Source: Zoroaster sp. YZ-2022
Taxonomy: Eukaryota; Echinodermata; Asteroidea; Forcipulatida; Zoroasteridae
Assembly: GCA_029582265.1 (NCBI GenBank)
Contig: CM055835.1
Span: 12,207,498-12,271,497 of the forward strand
Direction: 5' to 3'
DNA: 64,000 bases
Shown in pieces: positions 1-10,792 of this stretch (its first letter is position 1; every line of letters begins with the position of its first letter). The notes beneath the pieces are model-generated. The model was not told the origin of the DNA. It worked only from the letters and a program-made list of their open reading frames with translations, and did no database searches. Both the position numbers and the translations under genes were made by a program.

Positions 1-28
1 TCAATTTACAGTAATGTGAATTCAGAAG
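1..28 (+). promoter_or_regulatory. 3' splice site plus start-stop uORF before TRIM-A
   Basis: Sequence TCAATTTACAG at 1-11 is the end of a splice acceptor; its pyrimidine tract is cut by the window edge but is visible before the other copies. If the exon starts at 12, the leader is 17 nt long and contains ATGTGA at 14-19, a start codon directly followed by a stop, nine bases before the real ATG. No 5' donor or promoter is visible here. Confidence 0.6.
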
Positions 29-1981
29 ATGGCGGCCAATATCACAGCAGAGTCGGTGTTGGGTAAAATCAGCAAAGATCATTTAGAGTGCCCTATCTGT
101 ATGAAATGTTACACACAACCTAAACTGCTGGACTGTCGGCACAGTTTTTGCCAAATCTGTCTGCAAGAAATGAGAGATATGCAGGATAAGGAGAACACAA
201 CGCTGACTTGTCCAGTATGCAGACATGTAACAATATTGACAGAAAAGGAGGTTGCTGGTCTGCCTAATGACTTTAAATTGAGTGCCCTGGTGGAGGAAGT
301 CACTATGCAGGAAAAACTACTACAAGGTCAGGGGTCAGAGATCAAATGTCAAGCCTGTGATGAGGGGAACCGGGCAATCTCAAGATGTATGGACTGTGAT
401 CACTTTCTGTGTCAAGAATGCCAACGAGCACATGAACGCATGGCTGTGATGAAATCTCACCAAATCCACACGCTGGCTCAGTTGCGATCAGGTGAGATTA
501 CCTACAAGAGCAAACTGAGAGATTTCACTCCAAAATGTGAGACACACACTGATCAGAATATCAGCCTGTACTGCAACACATGTAAAAAGTTAGTATGTGT
601 ACTGTGTAGTGTTACAAATCATGTTAATCCCAAACACTCTCTGGTAGGGCTTTCTGAGGCTGTAAAGAAATGCAAACAAGATGTTGCACAACTGATGGCA
701 AAAGTGATGAAAAGCAAAATAGAATTGAACAATGCCTTGAGTGCAACAGAAACGTCACGCAAGAAACTAGACTCTATGTATGCAGATACCACCAAGAAAA
801 TCTCCAGAAAAGCTGACGAGGAGGAGCGGAAACTGAAGCAGGAGGCAGAGAAGATTTATAAAGACAGAGTCAAGACATTTGAAATTGCTCTCAGCATAAG
901 CAGCAAAGAGGAGACCCAGGCAGTGAACAAGTTGGATGAGGTGAACCGACTGATGGATCAAGGGAGTCACTGTGAGATTCTAGCTCTTCAGCAAAAACTC
1001 TTTGATTACCTCAAAGAATTGACAGAGATACAGCCACAGAAAGTGTCTGACAGGTTGTCCTTCATGGACTTTGAAGAAGGTGAAGGATCACTTGGGAGAT
1101 TGGTTCTGGAAGATGAGTCAAACATTGAATTAAAAGCTGCAGCTGAGGAATCACTAAGACCTGGAAGTATGTGTCTGAAAGAGAAGTGGGTACTGAAAAG
1201 AGATATAAAGACATTTGGACCAAAACAGACAAAGTTTGAATGGGCATATGATGTTGCAGACTTCTCCAATAATGAAATAATTGTGGTAGATACCAGACAC
1301 AAACTGTTGGTTATTTTTGCACTAGAGAGCAAACGTCAATCCACTGTCATCCCACTGAGACTACAAATCAAAGGTGTTACTATTCCACGCCGTATAGCAG
1401 TGAATAGGGATGATCAGCTGATTGTTCTAGACAGTCAAACAGTCAAGATCTTCAACAAGAAATATCAGCTCCTCCATCAGTTCACACCAAGTAGAGGGTC
1501 AGGCAGTCAACCATCATGTCTTGCAGTGGATGACAACAATCTGATAGCAGTGTGTTATGAGGAAAAGGAAGAGATATCTCTACACAATCCAGATGGATCC
1601 CTCATCAGAACACTGCCTGCTCCAGGGATTGGTAATTATTTGACTACCTGCAAGCAGCAGTTGATCTACACTGACTGGATGAGCAATAAGTTAGTATCAG
1701 TAGACTACAATGGTGTCATGGTATTCTCAGTTGATGTCACCAGTGATAGGATGTCTGAATTCATCCCTACTGGTGTGTGCTGTGATAGAGATGGCAGCAT
1801 ATACGTTGCTGTGTGTGATATGTTAATTTCATCAGGTGACATTCAGCGATTCAGTCCTGATGGCAAGTACATTGAGTGTGTCATCAAGGATTGTAGTGAT
1901 CCATGTGGCATCACATTCACACCAGGTGGTGATTTGGTTGTGGCTGCAAAAGAATCTGTTCAAATATATCACCGTGTGTAA
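29..1981 (+). CDS. TRIM-A: RING/B-box/coiled-coil E3 ligase with NHL-like propeller
   Basis: 650 residues in one exon. RING: Cys21, Cys24, Cys36, His38, Cys41, Cys44, Cys61, Cys64 (C3HC4). B-box 1: Cys107/110/120/123/128/131, His135/144. B-box 2: Cys170, His173, Cys182/185/190/193, His198/203. A Lys/Glu-rich coiled coil spans about 205-335. From about 400 to the end there are six NHL-type blades, for example PTGVCCDRDGSIYVAV near 580-595. This order is that of TRIM2/3/32/56-type proteins, without a filamin domain. By family, the RING recruits an E2 for ubiquitin transfer and the propeller selects the target. An antiviral or RNA-binding role is possible but unproven. The ATG at 29 is chosen because all four paralogues start there and a 3' splice site lies just upstream. 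Against copies B-D the RING carries Arg37, Gln42-Ile43 and Met51 where the others have Leu, Leu-Asn and Arg. Confidence 0.93.
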   Translation: MAANITAESVLGKISKDHLECPICMKCYTQPKLLDCRHSFCQICLQEMRDMQDKENTTLTCPVCRHVTILTEKEVAGLPNDFKLSALVEEVTMQEKLLQGQGSEIKCQACDEGNRAISRCMDCDHFLCQECQRAHERMAVMKSHQIHTLAQLRSGEITYKSKLRDFTPKCETHTDQNISLYCNTCKKLVCVLCSVTNHVNPKHSLVGLSEAVKKCKQDVAQLMAKVMKSKIELNNALSATETSRKKLDSMYADTTKKISRKADEEERKLKQEAEKIYKDRVKTFEIALSISSKEETQAVNKLDEVNRLMDQGSHCEILALQQKLFDYLKELTEIQPQKVSDRLSFMDFEEGEGSLGRLVLEDESNIELKAAAEESLRPGSMCLKEKWVLKRDIKTFGPKQTKFEWAYDVADFSNNEIIVVDTRHKLLVIFALESKRQSTVIPLRLQIKGVTIPRRIAVNRDDQLIVLDSQTVKIFNKKYQLLHQFTPSRGSGSQPSCLAVDDNNLIAVCYEEKEEISLHNPDGSLIRTLPAPGIGNYLTTCKQQLIYTDWMSNKLVSVDYNGVMVFSVDVTSDRMSEFIPTGVCCDRDGSIYVAVCDMLISSGDIQRFSPDGKYIECVIKDCSDPCGITFTPGGDLVVAAKESVQIYHRV

Positions 1982-2058
1982 AAGCAGAAACTAAATCTGG
2001 TTGTGACTGCAATAACATCTGTTCAAATCTATCACCGTGTGTAAAAGCAGAAACTAAA
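1933..2058 (+). repeat. 63-bp tandem duplication of the TRIM-A 3' end
   Basis: 1933-1995 and 1996-2058 are adjacent 63-bp near-copies. The first contains the last 15 codons and the stop of TRIM-A; the second repeats them as untranslated sequence, including CACCGTGTGTAA. A few substitutions separate them. TRIM-B, C and D lack the second copy. Confidence 0.85.
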
Positions 2059-2360
2059 TAATGTTGTGCATGTAAACTCAACAATTTGACTTAAAAGGAA
2101 GGTACAACATTGGTATTGTCACAGTTGTGCATAAAACGTACTTGGTGTAAAGTTAGTACAAGTAAAATTATACTGTCAAATTTAATGCTGTGACTGAAGT
2201 ACTTTTATTTTGCAGAAAAAACTGTGCACATATACATGTACAGGTCTGTGATTTGGATTTGATGAGGACAATATCATCATGCTCAAAGCAGACTTTTGAA
2301 AGGACATGGTATTGGTGTCCTAATTTTAGATGAACTCATTGACTGAAAACAATATGGATA
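2059..2360. other. TRIM-A 3' flank shared with TRIM-D
   Basis: Non-coding. Collinear with 33800-34138 after TRIM-D, and partly with 14990-15150 after TRIM-B, down to the segment GACTGAAAACAATATGGAT that precedes the 62-bp repeat. It includes the dispersed motif CTTGGTGTAAAG. Confidence 0.75.
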
Positions 2361-4604
2361 TTGGCCTAGATAACAGACGTGATAAGATCATATTACAGCG
2401 TCTGACTGCATTTATATGGGTGGTGGCCTAGATAACAGACGTGATAAGATCATATTACAGCGTCTGACTGCATTTATATGGGTGCTGGCCTAGATAACAG
2501 ACGTGATAAGATCATATTACAGCGTCTGACTGCATTTATATGGGTGCTGGCCTAGATAACAGACGTGATAAGATCATATTTCAGCGTCTGACTGCATTTA
2601 TATGGGTGCTGGCCTAGATAACAGACGTGATAAGATCATATTTCAGCGTCTGACTGCATTTATATGGGTGCTGGCCTAGATAACAGACGTGATAAGATCA
2701 TATTACAGCGTCTGACTGCATTTATATGGGTGCTGGCCTAGATAACAGACGTGATAAGATCATATTACAGCATCTGACTGCATTTATATGGGTGGTGGTC
2801 TAGATAACAGACGTGATAAGATCATATTACAGCGTCTGACTGCATTTATATGGGTGCTGGCCTAGATAACATACGAGATAAGATCATATTACAGCGTATG
2901 ACTGCATTTATATGGGTGATGGCCTATATAACAGGACGTGATAAGATCATATTACAGCGTCTGACTGCATTTATATGGGTGCTGGCCTAGATAACAGACG
3001 TGATAAGATCATATTACAGCGTCTGACTGCATTTATATGGGTGGTGGCCTAGATAACAGACGTGATAAGATCATATTACAGCGTCTGACTGCATTTATAT
3101 GGGTGGTGGCCTAGATAACAGACGTGATAAGATCACATTACACCGTCTGACTGCATTTATATGGGTGCTGGCCTAGATAACAGACGTGATAAGATCACAT
3201 TACAGCGTCTGACTGCATTTATATGGGTGCTGGCCTAGATAACAGACGTGATAAGATCACATTACAGCGTCTGACTGCATTTATATGGGTGCTGGCCTAG
3301 ATAACAGACGTGATAAGATCACATTACAGCGTCTGACTGCATTTATAATGGGTGCTGGCCTAGATAACAGACGTGATAAGATCATATTACAGCATCTGAC
3401 TGCATTTATATGGGTGGTGGCCTAGATAACAGACGTGATAAGATCATATTACAGCGTCTGACTGCATTTATATGGGTGCTGGCCTAGATAACAGACGTGA
3501 TAAGATCATATTACAGCGTCTGACTGCATTTATATGGGTGCTGGCTCTGAGATAACAGGCGTGATAAGATCATTTTACATCGTCTGACTGCATTGATATG
3601 GATGGTGGCCTAGATAACAGACGTGATAAGATCATATTACAGCGTCTGACTGCATTTATATGGGTGCTGGCCTAGATAACAGACGTGATGAGATCATATT
3701 ACAGCGTCTGACTGCATTTATATGGGTGCTGGCCTAGATAACAGACGTGATGAGATCATATTACAGCGTCTGACTGCATTTATATGGGTGCTGGCCTAGA
3801 TAACAGACGTGATAAGATCATATTACAGCGTCCTGACTGCATTTATATGGGTGCTGGCCTGAATAACAGGACGTGATAAGATCATATTACAGCGTCTGAC
3901 TGCATTTATATGGGTGCTGGCCTGAGATAACAGACGTGATAAGATCATATTACAGCGTCTGACTGCATTTATATGGTGCTGGCCTAGATAACAGGCGTGA
4001 TAAGATCATATTACAGCGTCTGACTGCATTTATATGGGTGCTGGCCTAGATAACAGACGTGATAAGATCATATTTCAGCGTCTGACTGCATTTATATGGG
4101 TGCTGGCCTAGATAACAGACGTGATAAGATCATATTACAGCGTCTGACTGCATTTATATGGGTGCTGGCCTAGATAACAGACGTGATAAGATCATATTAC
4201 AGCGTCTGACTGCATTTATATGGGTGCTGGCCTAGATAACAGACGTGATAAGATCATATTACAGCGTCTGACTGCATTTATATGGGTGCTGGCCTAGATA
4301 ACAGACGTGATAAGATCATATTACAGCGTCTGACTGCATTTATATGGGTGCTGGCCTAGATAACAGACGTGATAAGATCATATTACAGCGTCTGACTGCA
4401 TTTATATGGGTGCTGGCCTAGATAACAGACGTGATAAGATCATATTACAGCGTCTGACTGCATTTATATGGGTGCTGGCCTAGATAACAGACGTGATAAG
4501 ATCATATTACAGCGTCTGACTGCATTTATATGGATGCTGGCCTAGATGATGCTGGCCTAGATAACAGACGTGATAAGATCATTACAGCGTCTGACTGCAT
4601 TTTT
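2361..4604. repeat. 62-bp minisatellite, about 36 units
   Basis: The unit begins GGCCTAGATAACAGACGTG and includes ATAAGATCATATTACAGCG and TCTGACTGCATTTATATGGG. Consecutive starts are 62 bp apart, with occasional 1-bp insertions and substitutions. Each unit has CAGACG and CGTCTG 19 bases apart (a possible 6-bp stem) and two WGATAR words, AGATAA and TGATAA. The equivalent places after TRIM-B (15149-15210) and TRIM-D (34139-34197) hold a single unit. Confidence 0.95.
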
Positions 4605-5526
4605 ATCATAATTATGCAGGCACTGGCTCATTATTTATGTAACATCCATGGTTTTATTATCTTATCTCGTACTGTTATCTAGTCCAACACACGCACAGTA
4701 TTTTTTCAGTCAAAACTCTCCTCTGATCAGCACGATACTGTCCTTTTAGAGGGAAGGTACAACATTAATATTCACAAAAAACATAAAATGATCACAATTT
4801 TACATAAAACATAAATCATAAAACTCAAGGTGAAAAGCTGCCACAAGTATCAATCCTCCTCGAAAAAATGTTTTCTGTCTAAAGAGCTTTCATCTTTTCA
4901 AAAAGTTGAAACAATCTACAAACTTTTTGATCACAGTGTTAAATAAAACTTTGGTTTTATATCAAAATCACTTGAAATCTTTCTGTCTGAGGTCTTATAA
5001 TTTCAGTAAAATTAGTTCAAAATGTTTCAATGAATATTTTGAGTGACACAACCTATAAAGCTGAAACTTTCAAAGAGTTCAAAGAAAGTAAGCATACTCA
5101 TAGAAGCAGTTTTGTAAACATTACAAATGTTGTTCCTTCCCTTTTAATATTCAATCCTAGAAGGACAAACCAATACATGAATCATTCAATCTTATTATTT
5201 TCCTATATTTATGATTTGCTTTACAGTTTTGTAAAATCACACAAATATGTACGTGAAGGTGTTTTTTATGCTATAAAAGTGATTGGCAATGCTCAACTTC
5301 CTATAGTAACCTCCGTTTTTGACTCCGTTTCCATGAAGTGATGATTCCGTCCAAAATATTTATTTTTGTAAAAGTAAGTTTTATATATCTATTTGGAGTG
5401 TATTCATTGTCGTTGACATTTCTGACAAGTTTCAAGTGTTGAAATGTCACAGTTTTGTAATTACGCTAATTAATATACCCGGTGAATCATTAGCTAAGCT
5501 GTTTTTCATTTTTAAATTTTTTGTAT
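4605..5526. other. Non-coding TRIM-A downstream flank
   Basis: Collinear with 15211-15760 after TRIM-B and 34198-34587 after TRIM-D. A 103-codon open frame at 5030-5341 has no recognisable domain and is not kept in the sister units, so I do not call it a gene. Confidence 0.65.
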
Positions 5527-5713
5527 AGGTTGGTGAAATTCTTGCGTCGGGAGATAAACAATTGATTTAATTTTGCCCTACACGACGTGTGTATAGCACT
5601 GTATACTCAGTGCTTTCCGAGTGTCTGTGAAAAAACTACACAGGCGACTCGGGCGGGATTCGAACCCACGACCTCCTGCTTACTAGTGCAGACGTCTTAA
5701 CCTCTCGACCACC
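5527..5713 (-). mobile_element. SINE-A, tRNA-derived
   Basis: Read on the - strand it has a Pol III A box TGGTCGAGAGG (5701-5711) and B box GGTTCGAATCC (5656-5666). These are followed by a family tail with CACAGACACTCGGAAAGCAC and ends near ATCAATTGTTTATCTCCCGA. Further copies of the family lie at 42332, 44094, 48976, 49196, 50946, 51289 and 51965. The TRIM-B unit lacks it at the matching place. Confidence 0.85.
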
Positions 5714-6036
5714 AAAAATTTTTGGTTTTGCGTTTTCAAAAAGGTAAGAATCGTGTGACCTATGTACATTTAAAATTTAAAGTCACTCTGAACATGCAGT
5801 CTTGTTCACAAAGTGAAAAATAATTTTGGTAAGTAATTTCTCAATAAACTCTACAATAAAGATACAACACTTCTTTGTTATTTAAGTTATTATCTTCACA
5901 AAGAAGCAAAATCTAAAATATGTAATGCTCAAAACAGTTCAACTTCAAAGGCGATTATCTCAAAACATGGATTTGCAGCTGTGTGGGTTGATTTGTCACT
6001 TTTTGAAAATGGTGACGGAACATGTATATATATCTG
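5714..6036. other. Non-coding duplicated flank
   Basis: AT-rich, collinear with about 15800-16130 in the TRIM-B unit, including GGCGATTATCTCAAAACATG just before the 41-bp array. No gene seen. Confidence 0.6.
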
Positions 6037-6403
6037 CTTGGTCACAGCTGTCTAGCACAGTGAGCTGACTGAGTCTGCTTGGTCACAGCTGTCTAGCACA
6101 GTGAGCTGACTGAGTCTGCTTGGTCACAGCTGTCTAGCACAGTGAGCTGACCTGAGTCTGCTTGGTCACAGCTGTCTAGCACAGTGAGCTGACCTGAGTC
6201 TGCTTGGTCACAGCTGTCTAGCACAGTGAGCTGACTGAGTCTGCTTGGTCACAGCTGTCTAGCACAGTGAGCTGACTGAGTCTGCTTGGTCACAGCTGTC
6301 TAGCACAGTGAGCTGACCTGAGTCTGCTTGGTCACAGCTGTCTAGCACAGTGAGCTGACTGAGTCTGCTTGGTCACAGCTGTCTAGCACAGTGAGCTGAC
6401 TGA
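6037..6403. repeat. 41-bp minisatellite, about 9 units
   Basis: The unit reads TCTGCTTGGTCACAGCTGTC then TAGCACAGTGAGCTGACTGAG, 41 bp, sometimes 42 with an extra C. Each unit carries a CAGCTG E-box-like palindrome. The same array at 16136-17633 in the next unit has about 36 copies. Confidence 0.95.
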
Positions 6404-7402
6404 GAATATAATGTGTAAACATGTGTGCTTCTACAATGGTATCGGGTAAAACCTGTTATCAAACCAGGTTTTCCTTGGAAAAAATGTGATGTAAATAGGG
6501 TTCAATTTTCACGGGGGCACTGGGGGGTGCACCACTTTTTCTAGGAGGCATGTCAAAAAGAATTAATAATAATACAATGATCCACTCATTTGAATCTCAG
6601 AATCTAATCAAGAAACACCCTGGTGTGTAGCTAAAATTGAGTGGGGGGCATGGGGCTTTTTGTTATAAAACGGGAGAAATACGCCACAGCCAAATATTTG
6701 ACCCCATTTTAACCCTTAAAAGGGTGGGGGTGTTGATGTTCTGTGACTTCAATCAAAATATTTTCTGGTTGAAAAATTTGCCGGGGGCTACTTTAAAAAA
6801 AAAAATTGTCCACTGCTCCTCCTATTTGCCCTCTAAAAGTTTAAAAAAATTTAACTGAAGGGTCGCTGTTTACAAACAGCGTTTGATTCATGTTCTTTTA
6901 GGTAACGTTTGATTGTAGATACAAATGTTAGTTTGACTAATCTAAGAGATTACTATTTGGATTATAGGTATTTTAGTGGGATACCTGTGATGGGGTACAT
7001 GTATACATGTATAAGGCATAATTATAATGTGCATCAGGACTGGGGTTTTTAATTTGTTTTTAGGGGAAATTGTCTTGAAATTATGTGATATTTTGGCCAC
7101 TCATCCGAGTAAGGCTGATGCTCCCATGGAGTTCCTAGAGTGTTGTAGTACGTTTGATGTGCTCTGTGTACAAGTGCTGCAATAACAGTCCACTGTACTT
7201 ATGATCACATTTTGACAACATAGCATGTGCACAGTGGCATATACATGTACCAATGTTGAAGAGTGGTAGGGGGGGATGATATTGAAATTTGTTTGCATAA
7301 TGTACATCAAAGTAGTGGATCTCGAACGTCGCTCAACAGGGTATTACCACCCCCCCCCCCCAACACCGCTTGAAACATCACTTTATGTACCATTTCTCTT
7401 CT
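6404..7402. other. Non-coding duplicated segment
   Basis: Collinear with 17634-18426 and 20181-20410 in the TRIM-B unit. It contains the empty hAT-1 target at 7168-7176 (GTACAAGTG) and a C homopolymer near 7350. Short open frames here are not conserved. Confidence 0.65.
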
Positions 7403-7543
7403 CACCTAACTTGGAATGGCATATAGGCCATGCAGACCTCACCCAACTTGGAATGGCATAGCCCATGCAGACCTCACCCAACTTGGAATGGCATAGGCCA
7501 TGCTGACCTCACCCAACTTGGAATGGCATAGCCCATGCAGACC
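7403..7543. repeat. 35-bp repeat, about 4 units
   Basis: Unit CCTCACCCAACTTGGAATGG plus CATAGCCCATGCAGA. The TRIM-B unit has one copy near 20411-20455, so the array expanded after duplication. Confidence 0.85.
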
Positions 7544-8630
7544 CAACATAATAATGCCTGTCTGCATTCCCCAATTGGTCATACGAACAACATGGCAGTT
7601 TCCTGACAAGCTGTGTGATCACAATCGCAGTATCCATATCTCCCAACTTGGAAGAGCACAATGTCCATTCATTACAATGTATGCACGTACATGTATGTAC
7701 ACTGCAGAGTCAATACTAACTTGGACCGAATGTCATAATTATTAGGCGGCCGAGCCAGTCAGGAATGGGCATAGTTAAGTCTGGTACTTGTGCCCTTGTA
7801 GCAAAAACAGACCACGCTTAACTGTTCTGGACCATTATGTCCACTTGGCTTATTATGTCAGCAGGTTTTGGCCCATTATGTCCACAGACCTACATGTATT
7901 ACATGTATGTCTGGCACATTGTGTCCGTAAACCCCTGTTCCCCAGAACAACTTTCCACTAGAAAATATTTTGATTGAGGTCACAGAACAAAATGGGGTCA
8001 AATATTATTTTGTTATTATGTTTTAATTATAAATGCGATGTACTTCTAGTAGTCAGAAATGCATTGTAGTTTCGTTCGTTCAATCGTTCTCAGAATCAAT
8101 AACACTGAATATGTTTTCCATCTTGATTATTATTTTCTACTCCACTCAGTGAAAGGTCATTTCCAAGTAGAGCAGTCAAACTGAAATTCATTGATTAAAT
8201 TGCCAGACTTCTTCCAAATAGCAATCTATGATATCAAATTGGTTATTGAATGTCATCATTTATAGAGTGTATTGTTTACATATCCATGAAAATGATAATG
8301 ACAATTAAGAATTATGCTCTCATGATTAGTTTATTTATTTATTTATTTTAAATTCTGCTTCGGGCGTGATAAATAATCTTATACCTGGGTCGGTGCAAAT
8401 AAAACCATTGTTACAAATCAGCCAAATATTTAACAGAATCCAGACAAATAATTGGGTTCTTGTTCTTGGTACCCAATGTTCTGCAATATAATTTTAGTGA
8501 TCAGAAAGGCATTGCAGATTTGTTTCTCTTATGCACAAAGAAGTAATGCATCAACATTGAAATAAATGAATGCAAATTAAAAATAAACAAAAACATAAAT
8601 CTACAAAAATATTTCTTTTTGAGAACCACT
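7544..8630. other. Non-coding duplicated segment
   Basis: Collinear with about 20480-21480 of the TRIM-B unit, with small indels. No gene, RNA or element end recognised. Confidence 0.6.
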
Positions 8631-10425
8631 TAGGGCTGTGCGTTTTTGTATATTTTTGGAACCGGATACCCGAAATCAGTAAAGTTCGGATACCCGGATA
8701 CCCGTTTTCATTCTTGTTTAAAACATGCCTCCTATGGTGTACAAATACATGTAAATGTTATCAAAATTGACCTTTATAATACAGAGGATACCATATTTAA
8801 TTCGATTTTTATCGAAGTATAACATCTTGGTGACTATATATTGTATTTACTGAAAGTTATTTCTGAAATAAAACAGTAAAAAATTGCTTAGTTACAACGT
8901 ACATACACACTAAGAAAGCCCAATTGATCACACCCGCGCACGCCCCGGCCATCACGCAGCTACAGCGGCCTCACACGTGACGGTGTCAGGCGTGACTGTA
9001 CTATCATATCAGAAGACAATGATCACTGGTGTGGGCGTGATCAGAGCGTATGTGTATATCAAGTTGACTTGGATGTTCATGTCACAAAACACGTGTTGAA
9101 TAATGTCATTGGTCGATCAAAGGCGATGTGGGCGGGGCGGAACTAACCCGTTGTGGGAAAACGATCCATGTGCTTGCGCCTTGCCGCGCCCCTGCCTTCT
9201 AAATAAGGATATCCCGTACGTTAAGTTGGCTTTGGATAAGGACATGATTTTGCGTACTAAAATAATATTTAATATTATGAAACTAACAAACTGCAAAATA
9301 TACTGAACAGCAAAAGAAACGCAAGTCCGAGGACAGCAAAAGAAACGCAAGTCCGAGGTCTTGTCAAGTTTTCAAACAGAAAACAAACCATTTTGATTCT
9401 TGTCACTCATTTAATGTAAAATGCTTTCAATTTGTGAGCTGAAAGTGACTGTTGAAATTGCATAGCAAGATTTTCACAGTGATTAGAATCAAAATGGTTT
9501 GTCTTCTGTTTGAAAACTTGACAAGACCTCGGACTTGCGTTTCTTTTGCTGTCCTCGGACTTGCGTTTCTTTTGCTGTTCAGTATATTATGAATCTAAAA
9601 TCAGAACTTGAATATTAATTTGTTTCTATCACAATTAACTTCAGTTAAATGTCAATACACCTAGCTAGGAATAATTAAAAACAACAACTACTACTACTAC
9701 TACTTACAAACAACGATTTTAAGAATTAAGATTATTTTCAGACCCCAATATTTCTCTTTCAAAATCGGTTGCGGTGTACTGATTGTTACTTATTGATAAG
9801 TTATAAATCATGTTCACTTTAGTTTATGTCTTTCTTTTGAAACAAACACCTTGTCGGAAAAATGTAATACACAAGAGAGCTCGGTATCGGTGGATAAATA
9901 AATGTAAAAGTTGGTGATATGCTGATGGATGGTCAGTGGCACATCAAAATAATTACACAACAAAACCAATTTCAACACCACTTTTTTTTATTAGGACATC
10001 CCCTATAATAAAATCCCCTCTATTAACACATCATGGCCATGCTCCAGCGCAGACACAAAGCATCAGTTATTGTCCCACCAATTACTGTGAACAATAGGCA
10101 AACATTCCATCCTGAGCAGCTAGTTTGATACTTGTTTGTAGCATGGCGCAGCCAGGCTATTTGAGTCTTAATGATTGGATACAATGTATCAGTTGGACAA
10201 AAGTGTATGGAAAATGTCCTTAAAGTACTACAAAGGCATTATCAGAGTGTAATTTCTTGAATAAAATTGCTCCTATAAGTGTAAAAAATACATTGTTCAA
10301 TAGTCAAAGATTTCTGAAATGGTAAGTCCCAATTTTAAAAAGTCGTTTACGGGTACTCGTAACCGAAAAATTGAACCGGGTAATGACAGTTTCGGTCGGG
10401 TATCCGGATATCCGGCACAGCCCTA
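8631..10425. mobile_element. hAT-1 non-autonomous element (TRIM-A unit)
   Basis: Ends are inverted repeats TAGGGCTGTGC at 8631 and GCACAGCCCTA ending at 10425, with subterminal GGATACCCG-type words at both ends. The body is collinear with 18427-20180. No transposase domain; short frames only. Flanks GAACCACT and TTGCATAT do not match, and 20-odd bases present in the sister unit near 21490 are missing, so the insertion came with a deletion or was rearranged. Confidence 0.85.
9301..9584. mobile_element. Foldback element nested in hAT-1
   Basis: Two arms of about 100 bp (9301-9400 and 9485-9584) are near-perfect inverted repeats beginning TACTGAACAGCAAAAGAAAC, with an ~84-bp centre. Each arm repeats a ~26-bp piece, AGCAAAAGAAACGCAAGTCC, twice. 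Flanking bases are TA on both sides. The hAT-1 copy at 18427-20180 lacks it near 19045. Confidence 0.88.
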
Positions 10426-10499
10426 TTGCATATGACAGGTTGTTTTCAAATTGATCATTCTAAACAAAAAATTCATTAACTATAGTGGAATAAATCTCA

Positions 10500-10792
10500 T
10501 TTACCCTCTTACTACTACAAGGGTCAAAATGTTGATATACTTGGCAAGGTATATCTAGTGCACTTCAAAGTCAAACACTGTCAAACCTTACGTGTAGTAA
10601 GTATATTTACAGGTCAAAATGAGTCAACCGTTTTTGACTGGTAAAAGCATTGTCTGGTTATTGTTCAGGGTGGTCAAAATGACAGTAAAAACCAGTGTGC
10701 ACATTTGGGTCAACAGTCAAACAAGGCAGTTGACTGGTTTTGACCTCTTTAGCAACTTGCCACTAAAAGTGCAACAATAGTGGGAGGGTTAA
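10500..10792. mobile_element. TTAA-flanked MITE, core family 1
   Basis: Left end is TTTA then CCCTCTTACTACTACAAGGG; right end is GTGGGAGGGTTAA. The sister locus has a single uninterrupted TTAA (21589-21592) between the same flanks, CTCA and TGAT. This shows a 4-bp TTAA target duplication, left copy mutated to TTTA. TTAA targets with CCC..GGG ends are characteristic of piggyBac transposition. Confidence 0.88.

Noticed and set aside
109..1332. Antisense open frames inside the TRIM genes
   Set aside because: They repeat at the same place in all copies only because the sense codons are conserved.
2361..4604. CRISPR-like array
   Set aside because: There are no unique spacers; units are contiguous and near-identical. 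Eukaryotic context.
5030..5341. 103-codon open frame downstream of TRIM-A
   Set aside because: Not preserved in the duplicated TRIM-B flank; low-complexity AT-rich composition.
5641..5712. tRNA gene
   Set aside because: The tRNA-like heads are always attached to the same non-tRNA tail and occur as truncated or inverted copies; they are SINEs.
9103..9306. Open frame inside hAT-1
   Set aside because: Short, differs by indels in the other copy (18874-19101), and has no transposase motif.
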